Below the pieces are notes generated by a model. That model was not told the origin of the DNA and ran no database searches. It saw only the letters and a program-made list of their open reading frames with translations. The translations under genes and the position numbers were made by a program. From positions 21,797,437-21,861,436 of the forward strand of contig JAUPFP010000001.1 in the NCBI GenBank assembly GCA_036925085.1: a stretch of 64,000 nucleotides of DNA, read 5' to 3'. How positions within the stretch are numbered: the first letter of the stretch is position 1; each line of letters begins with the position of its first letter. The DNA is from Brachycybe producta (Eukaryota; Arthropoda; Diplopoda; Playtdesmida; Andrognathidae). Of the stretch, positions 35,401 through 47,400 are shown in pieces.

Positions 35401-38400
35401 GCTTTTTTTCAAAAATCCCTCTAAATCTCTAAAATCCCTACAAAGGCACCAGGTACAGGTAGGCTCAACTTGAGCCAGTTGAGCCTACCTTGTGCCTTTG
35501 TAGGAATTTTAGAGCTTTTTATTATTCTTAAATTTAATAAGTCACAAAAAGGGGCAAATGGAAAAAATTGGACAAAAATCACATTTATTGAATTCCCCCC
35601 CCCCCCCTTCCAAAAAAAAATTGCCAAATTTAAAAAAAAATATTAAAATTTTCCAGAATCTCTAAAATGATTCAGGTCAAAGATTCACAAATGTTTAAAA
35701 TTAAAAAAAATTCTTTAATTCAAGTGTTAAAGTGCTCAACTGGCCTTAGAAATCTCAATAGACATTTAAAAGTACAAAGGTTAAATTACTTTTAAAATTC
35801 CGACATTAAAAAATGAATAAATATTGAAAAATATTAAAATTCTCTGAAAAAACTTAAAGGTGGGTCCAGAGACTCCAGACTAGAACAGAATACCGAACAG
35901 AACATGTTTGGCGACCATTTTCAAAGAACATGTTTGTTGTTCTAATTAATGTGGCCGGAGTTTCCAAACTTGAACAGAACATGTTTGCAACATGTTCCCA
36001 GTTAGTAACCTTGAGACGTACGTACAAACTACTCCTGGCCCGAACACAAACATCCTTTGATGTGATGTTTAAAAACCGACAACTTGTGGATCAAAGCCAA
36101 ACAGAACAACGAACAAAATTTGTTACAGAGAAATGTTTGGCAAACTGTTCACACGGTTCGTTGCTCTGTTCTAGTCTGGACCCGCCCTTAGAGGCCTTAG
36201 CCCCAGAAGATCTAAACAAAGGTTTAAGAATTTTTATTTAAAAAAAATGGGATAAAGCATATCTACGGAAAAATCCATAATTCAAAATCAATTTTTGAAA
36301 ATTATCTGTTATTAATGAGAATTATTATTTGCGAAATTGCCGTAATTACTGAAAAGGATTTTTTTTATTAATAAATAGCCTATTTTTGTTTCATTTCGAA
36401 CAACCTTTATTTGTAAGTCTGGCTATTTTGCGTTTTTAATTATTCGTTTTTTTTAACATTGCTTTTAATTTAAAGCAAAAATGAGGGAATTATGTAAACG
36501 GATGTCTCCGGTGTAACTGTAACCACAGTATCAAGCACTCATATATTTACCATATTACCTGGTTACTTTTACTTTGTAACTTTTGAACAATTAACTCTGC
36601 TTGGGCTTTCACAGCACCTTGAGTTTTTACATTTAAAAATAAACGAGTTGTATCGATAATTAGGTCCTCTGCAAGTTCGCAACGTTCCACAAGTGACAAC
36701 CGTTTCCGGAGAGAATGCAATCTTAAGTTGTCCTGTTTATGGATATCCAATAGATACGATTGAATGGCGTAAAGGTACAGACTTTAACCTATATGTTCAG
36801 TAATAAAACAACATTAAACACTGCACTTTTGTTTTTCAGAAATGAGGAAGTTGCCTTTTAGTGTTCGTCAAGAAGTGTTTCCAAATGGAACGTTGTTCAT
36901 CAAATCCGTTTTACGAAAACAAGACAGCGGAGATTACGTTTGTATGGCAAAGAATTCGAAAGGCGAAGAAGTTCAAGGGAATTTGCAAGTGGCCGTTATG
37001 GGTAATCGTTTCCTCTTTTTGTTGTTCATATGTGCTTGAAGTTGGAAAGAAATAATCATTTGTTGTGCTCAGTTTCCGAGTGATTTTGAAGTTGTTCGAG
37101 AAGCGTTCTGCGTTATGAGCAGTGCTCGGATTTTTATGCAATATCAAAGAAAAAGTTTCTCAATCTGTGGCTAATGTGTCAATTGTGAAGCAACAATCCC
37201 AGTTTAGATAAACCAATAATTGTTCTTTTTTTAATCAAAAGCCCATGGTTAGATGCTAGAACTCTATTTGGTAACTGATAGTAACCAGACATGTAGCCTC
37301 TAACCAGTGTTTTTGATTAGAAAAGAACAATAATGGCTGTTGCTTTTATGATGATCTTTAATTCACAATTGGAAATTGGGCCACAGATTTAGAAACATTT
37401 GCTTGATTTTGCATAAAAATCCGAGCTTTATTTATGAGACGCATTTCATCTCAAAATGGGCCAAATGTTTATATCGATAGTTGAATTTTTGATCATTTGA
37501 TTAAATTTCGACATGAATTGGTGTCCTGTACGTAGAAAGCTCTTCAAGATATTAAAAATCGCTTAGAAACTCAACACATTCTAAATTATATTCAGCCAAA
37601 TATATGGATCTTTTTTTATGAAAATTAGAAAAATATTTTTAATTTTTTTTTAATTTTTCTTAAATATAAATATGTAAATTTTTAATTATCCAATTTAATT
37701 CTGAAATTTAAAAGTAGTAGAATAATATTAAGAAGATTTTAATTAAGATTAATAATTATGCAAATTTTAAAATTAAATACAGATGCATTTATTGTAAATT
37801 TACACAAAACATAAATTGTTCTATTTTTATAATTAAAAATGTAAATAGGTAAATTTTAATTAACTATCTTACAAGTTCTGAATTAAGTTGGCAGAATAGA
37901 TATTTATTTCTATTTTTCAAGCAAACGTTTTTCAAGTGAAACATTTATGAAAAAATTCAAAGTATTTTACAAACTAGAATAGTTATTGATAATGCTAAAA
38001 GTTTTTTCAATGATGATATCTTTCAAAATAAACTTTTTATGACAGTTTGGAGAAAAAATGTCAATGGAAAAACCTAAAAACGCGTCATTTTTCAAACTGA
38101 ATTATAAAATTGTTTATTTTTTAAGATATTGCCACGAAAAAACTTTTAACATAATCTTTTACCATTCTAGCTTTGAAAACAATTTGAATTTTATCAGAAT
38201 GTTCTTTCTTTTAAAAACGTTCGTATGACGTTTTTGCATCCGAATTTTATAAAAAACGTCTATGGAGCATAGCATTAACCACTATGGTGGCGCCGTCCAT
38301 GGAGACAAAAATAAAATAAATATTCATAAAGCCACCTTAAAATTCGTAATTATTCAAATGATAATTAAAATTCAGCTTTAATTAAATCTCGAATCAAATC

Positions 38401-41400
38401 TCGATTGTTGACAAAATTAGGTCCGATGAAGCCCTACATAAATTATCGAACATGCCCTAGTGACACTAGAATGCCACTAGTCTTACCTGTGAGTACCGAA
38501 TATCATTCATGCTTACTGGTAGGCAACCAACTCATTTGACTAAGTGACAAACTTTTTAACAAGGATTTATTTAGTCATATGGGCAAAGTGCCTTCTAGTA
38601 AAAAAAAAAAAAAAATAGGGCCCTTTTAAATGTTCTTAGCCAACAATTTCTGCAAGTTGTTTTATGCAATTTTATTTTGCAATTGTTTAAACTTTCAGTT
38701 CCCCCAAAGATATTGCCCTTTGCTTTCCAAGATGAATTATTACGAGAAGGGATGCGTGCGAGGCTGCAGTGTGTAGTCAGTGAGGGAGATTCTCCTGTCC
38801 ACATAGAGTGGCTCAAAGACGGAGAGCATTTGGATACTGAATCTGGAATAGTTGTCCAGGCCATGGACGAATTCTCCAGTATTTTGGCCATTAAAACTGT
38901 GACCCCAAGGCACAATGGCCTCTACACATGCATTGCTCGAAACACTGCCGGCGTAGCCTCACACTCGGCCCAACTCTCCGTTAATGGTAATTTGTTGGTT
39001 TTTTACAATGTTTTCAGCACTTCCAAAGATAATCCCGTTCGCATTCCAAGATGATCAAAATTTTAAGGGCATGCGTGCACATATTACTTGTGCCGTAAGC
39101 CAGGGAGATCTTCCTATCACGTTCTCGTGGTTGAAAGATTCCTTTTTGGTGCAGCCATCTTTGGATGTCAAAGTGGCAAGTTACGATCGGCACTCGAGTG
39201 CGCTTAGCATCGAAAGCGTAACTTCGGCACATTCCGGAAACTATACTTGTGTCGCTAGTAACCTTGCTGGAGAAGCCAGCTTTACGGCTCAGCTTCTTGT
39301 TCAGGGTAAACATGTTTCAAATTCCCCTTCGTCTTTTCGTTGCAGTTCGGCCAAAGATTATGCCATTCTCGTTCCAAGATCAGAAATTTTCTATTGGTGG
39401 CAACATTGCTGTTGTTTGCATGTTGACCGAGGGTGATCCTCCTTTGATTTTTAGCTGGACGAAAGATGGTTTGCCCATCGAATCGTTGTCAGGAGTTAAC
39501 GATGTCACTGCGAGTGACTTTTCTAGTATGCTAACTGTCAAAAATGCGACACCGTCTCACAGTGGCAACTACACTTGCTCTGTGAGAAACACCGCTGCAA
39601 CGGCCGAATTCACGGCAGAGCTTAAAGTTAACGGTAAATGAAATCGGATTAAGCAATTTGTTCCCGTGTTCGTTTTGCAGTGGCTCCGAAAATTGTCCCA
39701 TTTTCATTTGGTGGTGACCATTACTTTGTCGGTATTTTGGCTCGGATCACTTGCGTGGTCTATCAGGGAGATCTGCCGCTAAATATACAATGGCTGAAAG
39801 ACGGCTTGCCTTTAATAACTGACTCTGGCCTCTCCATTCAAGCGATGGACGATTTTACGTCCGTACTTACTATTGACAATATTCAGAGCCATCATACGGG
39901 CAATTATACGTGCATTGCCAGGAATGCGGCTGCAGCAGCTAGTCACTCTGCCCAACTTGTTGTCAAGGGTAAATATCCCATTTGCAACTATTTATTCATT
40001 GGGTGCTTTGGTTTTTCTTTTAACATGTGAAGTGCCGCCAAAGATTGTGCCGTTCTCGTTTCAAGACGAACAGCTCGTGGCTGGCATGTTTGTCAGAGTC
40101 TCGTGTGTTGTGAGTCGCGGTGATTTGCCACTGAACATGACATGGCTTAAAGACGGCAGTCCCATTTCTAGTCTCCTTAAAATTAGTACTAGAATGATTG
40201 ATGACTACTCTAGTCTTTTGTCCATTGACTCTTTGAGCCTTGAACACAATGGCAACTACAGTTGTTTTGTGAGTAATACAGCTGCTACGGCCACCTTCAC
40301 GGCACCACTTATTGTCAATGGTAAATCATTACATTGTCAAGTCATTTAGAAAAAAATTAATATAATTCTTGAAAACTGTGAGAATGACCAAATTTACATG
40401 CTTGATTACATAATTTTGCAACAAAATTGTGCTTAGAAAGATTTTTGCACGAACAGACTTGATATTATTGGTCGTTTGTTCCAAGGGTTGTTCGGCAATG
40501 GAATTTACTTCCAGATGATTTTGTGCATAAGGAAAATTTCATCTTGTGGGATCATTAGGGTGGAATTCAAACAAGACATATCCATATGTAGCAGTGTTGT
40601 ACTGTATGTAAGCATGGGGGAAATTGGTATTTTGGTATTTCATTAAGAGCAAAGGTACCAAACTTCCAAAGACCAAATTAATTATTGGATCATATAACGT
40701 GATTTACCTAACTAAAATGTTGGTGTGTGACGTTTGCCCTAAAGACACTTGCCTACAGTTTCCCTAAAGCCGTTTGCCCTAAAGAGACATTTAATCTAAA
40801 ACCACTTGCCTTAAAGGACGTTTGCCCTAATCAGCAGTCTAAATATAAGTTAATTAGCGTTAGGGGATGTGTCTTTAGGGCATGTGTCTTCAGGTCAAAT
40901 GTCTATATGGGTCAATTTTATGGTTTATGCTTCTACAATGTTGGTGCAGATTATAAATATTTCAAACCAAGTAAAAAAAAAAACAGTAATAAACACTTCC
41001 AAACTTGTACTGGATTTGTGTTTTTCAGTGGCAATTCACCGACACTTTATTATTCCTTGCATGTTCTGATCATTTTCACATTTTTCATTATTCCGAAAGC
41101 ATATACCAACATAAATTTACAAGCAATGAAATTTATAAAGATTCATAGAAATGGCCAAAGTAAATTTAAAGTGTATTTGAAATATTAGGCCGGATCCAGA
41201 TTCAAGCTGACAAAAGTGCAACATGAGTTTGAGAGAAAAAACAACAAATATGCCAGAAAAAGCCAATTTTGAGAACAAAACTAAAGTGAATCAACTGTCA
41301 GCAGTTAGTAAAGACAAAACCACAACAAATTTGGGTTTTTTTCTTCTATAGCTGTCCCTACGTAAAGTACGCAACTGTTCTGTTGTTGTTTTAATACTAA

Positions 41401-44400
41401 CTGTCCACACTGCACAGACAGAGTTGACAAAATGTTGCATAATATTGAGACAAAACAAAAACAATTTCATGTTTACCGACTTGTGCCTGGACATGGAATT
41501 GTTTGTGAAATTGCAGACAAAACAAAACACAAAAGTCGCAGAAATGGTTCAGAATTGATGTTCATCCAGCCTTAGATACAAAATACAACTAAACCATGTA
41601 CATGGTGGTCGAATTGTTTGATAATTGTTCTCAAAAATTCATATCTCCTAAATAAATAATGCTAAATTGTTGGAAGACTAAACGACTAAGAGTCTAAACG
41701 TTGATTTATATGATTGATATATTTTAAATATATTAATGTAATTCATAATGGAGCGCTTTTTTGTTTTTGTTATTGTTGTTTTACAAGCAAAGATCATCTT
41801 ATTACTTGTCATATTAATGTTGGTATATGGTTTAATATTTGTTGAAAACATGTGTATATATTGCTTTCATAAAAATGTTCATACATTTTTAAGCAAATTA
41901 CTATAATTATTTTTTTCAGTTCCACCGTTTTGGTCTGTGAGACCAAATTACGAAGTTGCTGCAGTTGTTGAACAGAATGTTGTTCTTCACTGTCAAGCTG
42001 AAGGGTTTCCAAAACCGACGATCACTTGGTCAAAAGGACAGAGTTAGTTCGATTTTTCATTGTCTTTCTGATATTAATAAATTAATTAATTTTATATCTA
42101 GGAGAAATTTTTGAAAACTCTTGAATACCCGTAGTTTCTGAAATTTTTAAAACGACTTTTAAGAAAGAAATTCAAAGCGCTTTAGAAACTAAAAAAGTAA
42201 ATAAATCACTTACATGTAAAATGAATTTTCATGTTGATATTTTTTTTTAAATGAACTTTTTATGGCAATTAGAAAAAAAGAAAGTGCGAGAATTTGAAAT
42301 TTGCTATAAAATTTTATTTTGAAAGATATAAATTTGAAAGTAATTTTTGAGTTATTCTTTTGCTTTTCTATTTTCTAGTGTCAACTTTTAAAAACGTTTA
42401 TTAGAAACTAGAATAGCTAAAAGTGTTTCCATTACGGTATTGTTCAAAATGAACTTTTTTGCCATTTTGGAAACAAGTTTAAGAAGAAGTTGTAAATTAG
42501 AAGAGTAAAAGATCATTCTGAAAGTTTTATCATAATGACATCTTTCAAAATAAACAATTTGGAATAACGTTTAAGAAGAAATTCAAAATTTGTTTAGATA
42601 CTAGACAATATTTTTTCGACTTTTAGTCCAATCTTAAAGTGAAATATAAAAATGTAGAATTTGAAATTGTAGTAAAAAGTTTATCTTTAAAGATATCATA
42701 ATAAAAATTCCGTGTAAATAATTCATTTACTCTTCTAGTTTCTAAAATACATGAAATATTTTTTTCATGATGTCTGCTTCTGAAAGGCAGAATAAAAAGA
42801 GTTTTTATTGAATTTTTCTATTTTCTAAATATGTCGGCCTTTAACGTCTCTGAAATATTTTATGTAGAGGAGTCAACAATAAGTGGCAATGCCGTTGTTT
42901 TTCCAAACGGCACTTTGCTTATTTCCTCGATCAAGGAAGAACAAGAAGGTTATTACGTCTGTAAAGCGAATAACGGCATCGGAGTTGGTTTGGACGAAAT
43001 TGTTCACATTAAAGTTTATGGTTCGTAAACTGTAAGCAATTTTTGTGATCGTGGTTTTTGTAAATGAGAAATTGTAACTTTGTTACAGATCCACCTGTGA
43101 TCGTTTACAAGTCCGATAATCAAACCATAGCAATGGGAACCAGTGCGGCTCTTAGTTGTGTCACCAAAGGAGATTTGCCACTTAATATCACTTGGGCTGT
43201 CGATGGAAAAACTTTGGGATCAAAGTTATTGAATAGGTCATTTTAAGAACAAATTTTAAATGTGGCTATTTGAGAAAAAAATTGCTTAAATATGTTAAGA
43301 CATAACTAGAAGTTCGGTTATTCGGCATTTTGAGAATAACTTTCAGCTGGTTTTAAAGTGTCATGGTTCTTGGAACTTTGGTTATTTTGTCTAAGGAGAA
43401 AACTTACGAGAGTATTAGAAACTAGAAGGGTATTTTAATGTTGACATCTTTCAAAATAAGCTTTTTTTATGACAGTTTGATAAATTTCCGAACTTTTAAG
43501 TAGTCGAATATTTTTCAAACTTACATAAAAAAGGCTTTATATAAAGATATTAACATTAAAATGCCCTTCTAGTTTATAAAACACTTTAAATTTCTAATGG
43601 ATTCAGCTACCGTTCTAGTTTTTAACTTAAACGCAGAAAGAAGAAATAGAAAGTATTTTAGAAACTAGAAGTGTAGCTCAATCACTTAAGAGTAATTTCA
43701 TTGTTGATATCTTTCAACAAATAAAAAGTCAAAGGTGGCTGGGATTTCATCGTAATGTATTTTCTATGAAAAGACGGCAACCTTGGCACACAGTTATAAG
43801 TCGCTTGTGTGCCAAGGTTGGTGTTTTTTCATATAAAATACATTACGATGACACCTCCGCTATGTACGACTTCTTTTTGTCGCCAAAACGTTTTTCAACA
43901 GTCGCTTTAGTGTTGCTCTTCTGAAAAAAAAATACGTCTTAAGCTCGCTGATATTTATCAGCTTCTCTCTCTCACTAATAGATACAAGATCAAGGAGGAT
44001 CAAGCTCCGAATGGTCTCAGTTCTGAACTTATGATCACGAAGGTTCACAGAGAGGACACGGTATTGTACACATGCACGGCACAGAATGCATACGGAGAAG
44101 ACAATGCTGTCATGAAGCTTACGGTTCAAAGTAATTCGTTCGAATAACTTAAAGATTTGTCCTCGAACGGTTTTAACTTTTAGCTTTTTTGTTATAATCG
44201 TAAGGTCAACCGGATCCTCCCCTCGGAATGTCCGTCGTTGACATTGGTAATCAGGCTGTGAAAGTGTCCTGGAAAGAACCATTTGACGGCAACAGTCCGC
44301 TTCAGAAATACACCATCGAATATAAACAGAAAGCAGGTTTGAATTTTGCCTTCTGTTGTTGGTTTTCTTCTTCCTCTATTGGTCTACTAACTCCATTATC

Positions 44401-47400
44401 TTATAGGAATTGTTCAAAATAAAACGGTTCACGGAAGTCAACAGTTTGCAACCGTAACAGGGTTCCAACCTTCGGCCACTTATTTCTTTCGTATGTTTGC
44501 CGAGAACATTTTCGGACAGAGCGACGCTACAGAGTACATCAGTGTTGTTTTAGCGGGCGAAGGTAATAGAGAAATGCCGTTTAAAATATTTTATTTTGCG
44601 TTAGTGCTTTGTCTAAATTATCCTCTCCCCCTCAGCTCTACAACATGCTTCTCCAGCTAATTTGGAGCATTTAAGAGGGGGGCTCCATAGAAAAATATTT
44701 GTGTAAATTGCAAGGTAGATGGCGCATGCAACCTCCCTAGGTGGCCAACTCCACGCTTTGCTAATTAGTTGAAATTTTTAGCTCTAAAAGCGTCCACGTG
44801 ACAAACTTACCAAGAACATTGGAGTGAAGAGAGCACGTGTAGAAATAGCGATGACGCAATTAAAAGTTTGCATGAAAAAAAAAAGAAACGTGAGTCAGAG
44901 ATGAAGAGTGTCACCAGTACTATTTCAATGGGAGGGCTAGTGGCGCCGTCTATTGCTACATGGACAAAATAAATGTTCTACTTTCATTCTTAATTATCTT
45001 TCAAGTTTCGGCCGTCTTTTTTTGGAAAACAACATTCGTGAAGTTGAGCGCTCCCAAGTCTTCTTGGGGCTTTTTAGAGCATTTAGATATTTTTTCACTT
45101 TTGTGAGCTTTTTCATGTCTTCTGAGGCCATTTGAGCTTTCCTAAGGCTAAAGGTTGGCTCTCCTCTGAGCCAACCTTCGGCCTTTTGCAGATAATCTAT
45201 GTTTATTGTAATTTTAAGTTTACGAGAAAAAACATTTATAATAATTTATTACACCAACAGTTCCGTCTGGGCCACCAAAGAACGTCGACGTTCAAGCTCT
45301 GGATTCGCAAACGGTTAAAGTATCTTGGCAGCCTCCGGCTCGCGACACTTGGAACGGCGACATTCGTGGTTATTTCGTCGGCTATCGAGAGTCTTCGTCA
45401 ACTGATAATTACGAGTTTCAAATGCTCGAAGTTCCGATCGGTTACGACAAGGGACTCTCGTTTACGATTCCAGAACTGAAGGAGTTTACGAAATATGCGA
45501 TTGTTGTTCAAGCTTTCAACGATATCGGAAAGGGTCCACTTTCCGAAGAGATTCTTGTTATGACGAGCGAAGATGGTTCGTGTCTTCTTTTTGTTTTCGA
45601 AGTTTCTCATCGATTTTTTTTTATGGTTTTTATGTGTCTTTAGTTCCAAGTAAACCTCCCAGTGATGTCAGTTGTTCGGCTCAATCTGCCGACACGATCT
45701 TAGTCAAGTGGAAATCTCCAGCTTCCGATTCCGTGAACGGCATTTTACGTGGACATCGTGTTCTGTTTTGGCCGGTCGATGCTTGGGATGGTAGGTAAGG
45801 GATTTCTTCTTATTTAAGCTGAAATGTTTCAATTTTTTTTGTCTCTCGCTTGTTTTTTATCGTTCTTGCATCTTAATTTTATTCAATTGTTTTAAGAAAA
45901 TTTAAAAAAAAAACACTGAAAATATCTTGCTTTTAATATAAAAAAAATCCGTTTAACACAAAAAAATATGTACGTCCCTTTACATTTTGTGTTAAAAGGT
46001 TTGCAATGTACAGTGAAAATCGTTTAGCACGAATTAAATAACATGAAAACCCAGATAAAACGAAATATACTTTCAGTCTGTTTATTTTAGAAAAGCGTAA
46101 AAATATACGAAAAAAATATAACATAGTCTCTTAAATTTAGTATTAAAAGATTTCTACTTTACAATGAAAATCGTTTAACATGAAAACGGATAACATGAAA
46201 TAAATTTCAGGTATTGTTTTTTTAGAACAGTATTAAAACATTTTCTATTTACACGAAATTCGTTTAATACGAAGAAAAAAAAATATTACGGTCCTTTCCA
46301 TTTTGTATTAAACGGTTTTCATTGTACAGTTGAAAACCGTTTAAAACGAAAATGGATAACAAGAAAAATCGGATAACATGAATTATAGTAACCATCTAGT
46401 TATTTAGAATATCATAAAAATTCTTTCTTTTAACACAAAAAAAAATCATATAGTTCCTTTCATTTCATGTTAAACGGTTTCCACTTATCAGTGAATACCT
46501 GTTTAACACGAAAACGGATAACAAGAAATATATTTTCTCACTCTGGTTCCTGAGAAAATAACAAACATTTTTTTTAACACGAAAAATATTCTAGTTTGTT
46601 TTATTTCGTGTTAAAAGGTTTCCATTGCAGTTTTTTTTTTCCAGTTCTAGAACTCATTGATTAAACATTTAATTGATATTAGGTCGTCATATCGGAATGG
46701 ACAACTCGACAACAACCGCAACAACGATGAAGAACTTAGCACCCTTTACAAACTATAGCATTCAGGTGGTTGCGTTTACGCTTGCCGGAGACGGAATTCC
46801 GAGCCGACCGGTCTACTGTCGCACCTGGGAAGATGGTACCCGATCACTTTCTTCTAGAATATGTTTAAGCTTTGCTTTGTCTTAAGCAATTGGTTAATAC
46901 GGTCACAAGTCTCAAGTTTAAAATTAACGATACTTTTGTTTATTTCAAGTTCCCGGAAGTTTAACCGATGTGAAGTGTGTTCCGGGGTCTACAGAATCTG
47001 TGGTCGTATTTTGGATGCCACCGCAACACATTAACGGACACATAACACATTACACGGTCTACGTCGAAGATCCGAGTAACGGATGGCAGGTTTGTGTGGT
47101 TTTTTAACAAGTTTTTGTGAGAAAACAGAAAGTTCTTGTATTTTATCAAAAAAACATTTTGGTTTTCGAGCAAATAATAATTACAATGAACGTTAGAAAA
47201 TAAATACAATGATGAAAAAATCTGAATTAACAATCAAGAGTTCGTAAATCAGGTGTTGCTCTTGTCGATTTCAGGCGAAACATAAAGTGTTAGGTCATTC
47301 TTCGAACCACGAAGTTCAGAGTTTGAAACGGTCTTTGCGTTATAAGTTTTGGGTGACGGCATCTTCGGTTCTCGGCGAAGGAAAACCTTCTCAAGTTGTT

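Noticed and set aside
38677-40349. Reading the five Ig domains as a separate tandem-Ig gene
   Set aside because: The exons lie between Dscam Ig6 and Ig8 on the same strand, share the flanking phase and have Ig7-type motifs, so they belong to Dscam.
40727-41188. 153-codon plus-strand frame after the Ig7 array
   Set aside because: It begins in the GCCCTAAAG repeats, has low-complexity content and shows no Ig features, so it is not a sixth Ig7 exon.
43860-44282. 140-codon minus-strand frame
   Set aside because: It is antisense to the Dscam Ig9 and FN3-1 exons, which match in phase and family.
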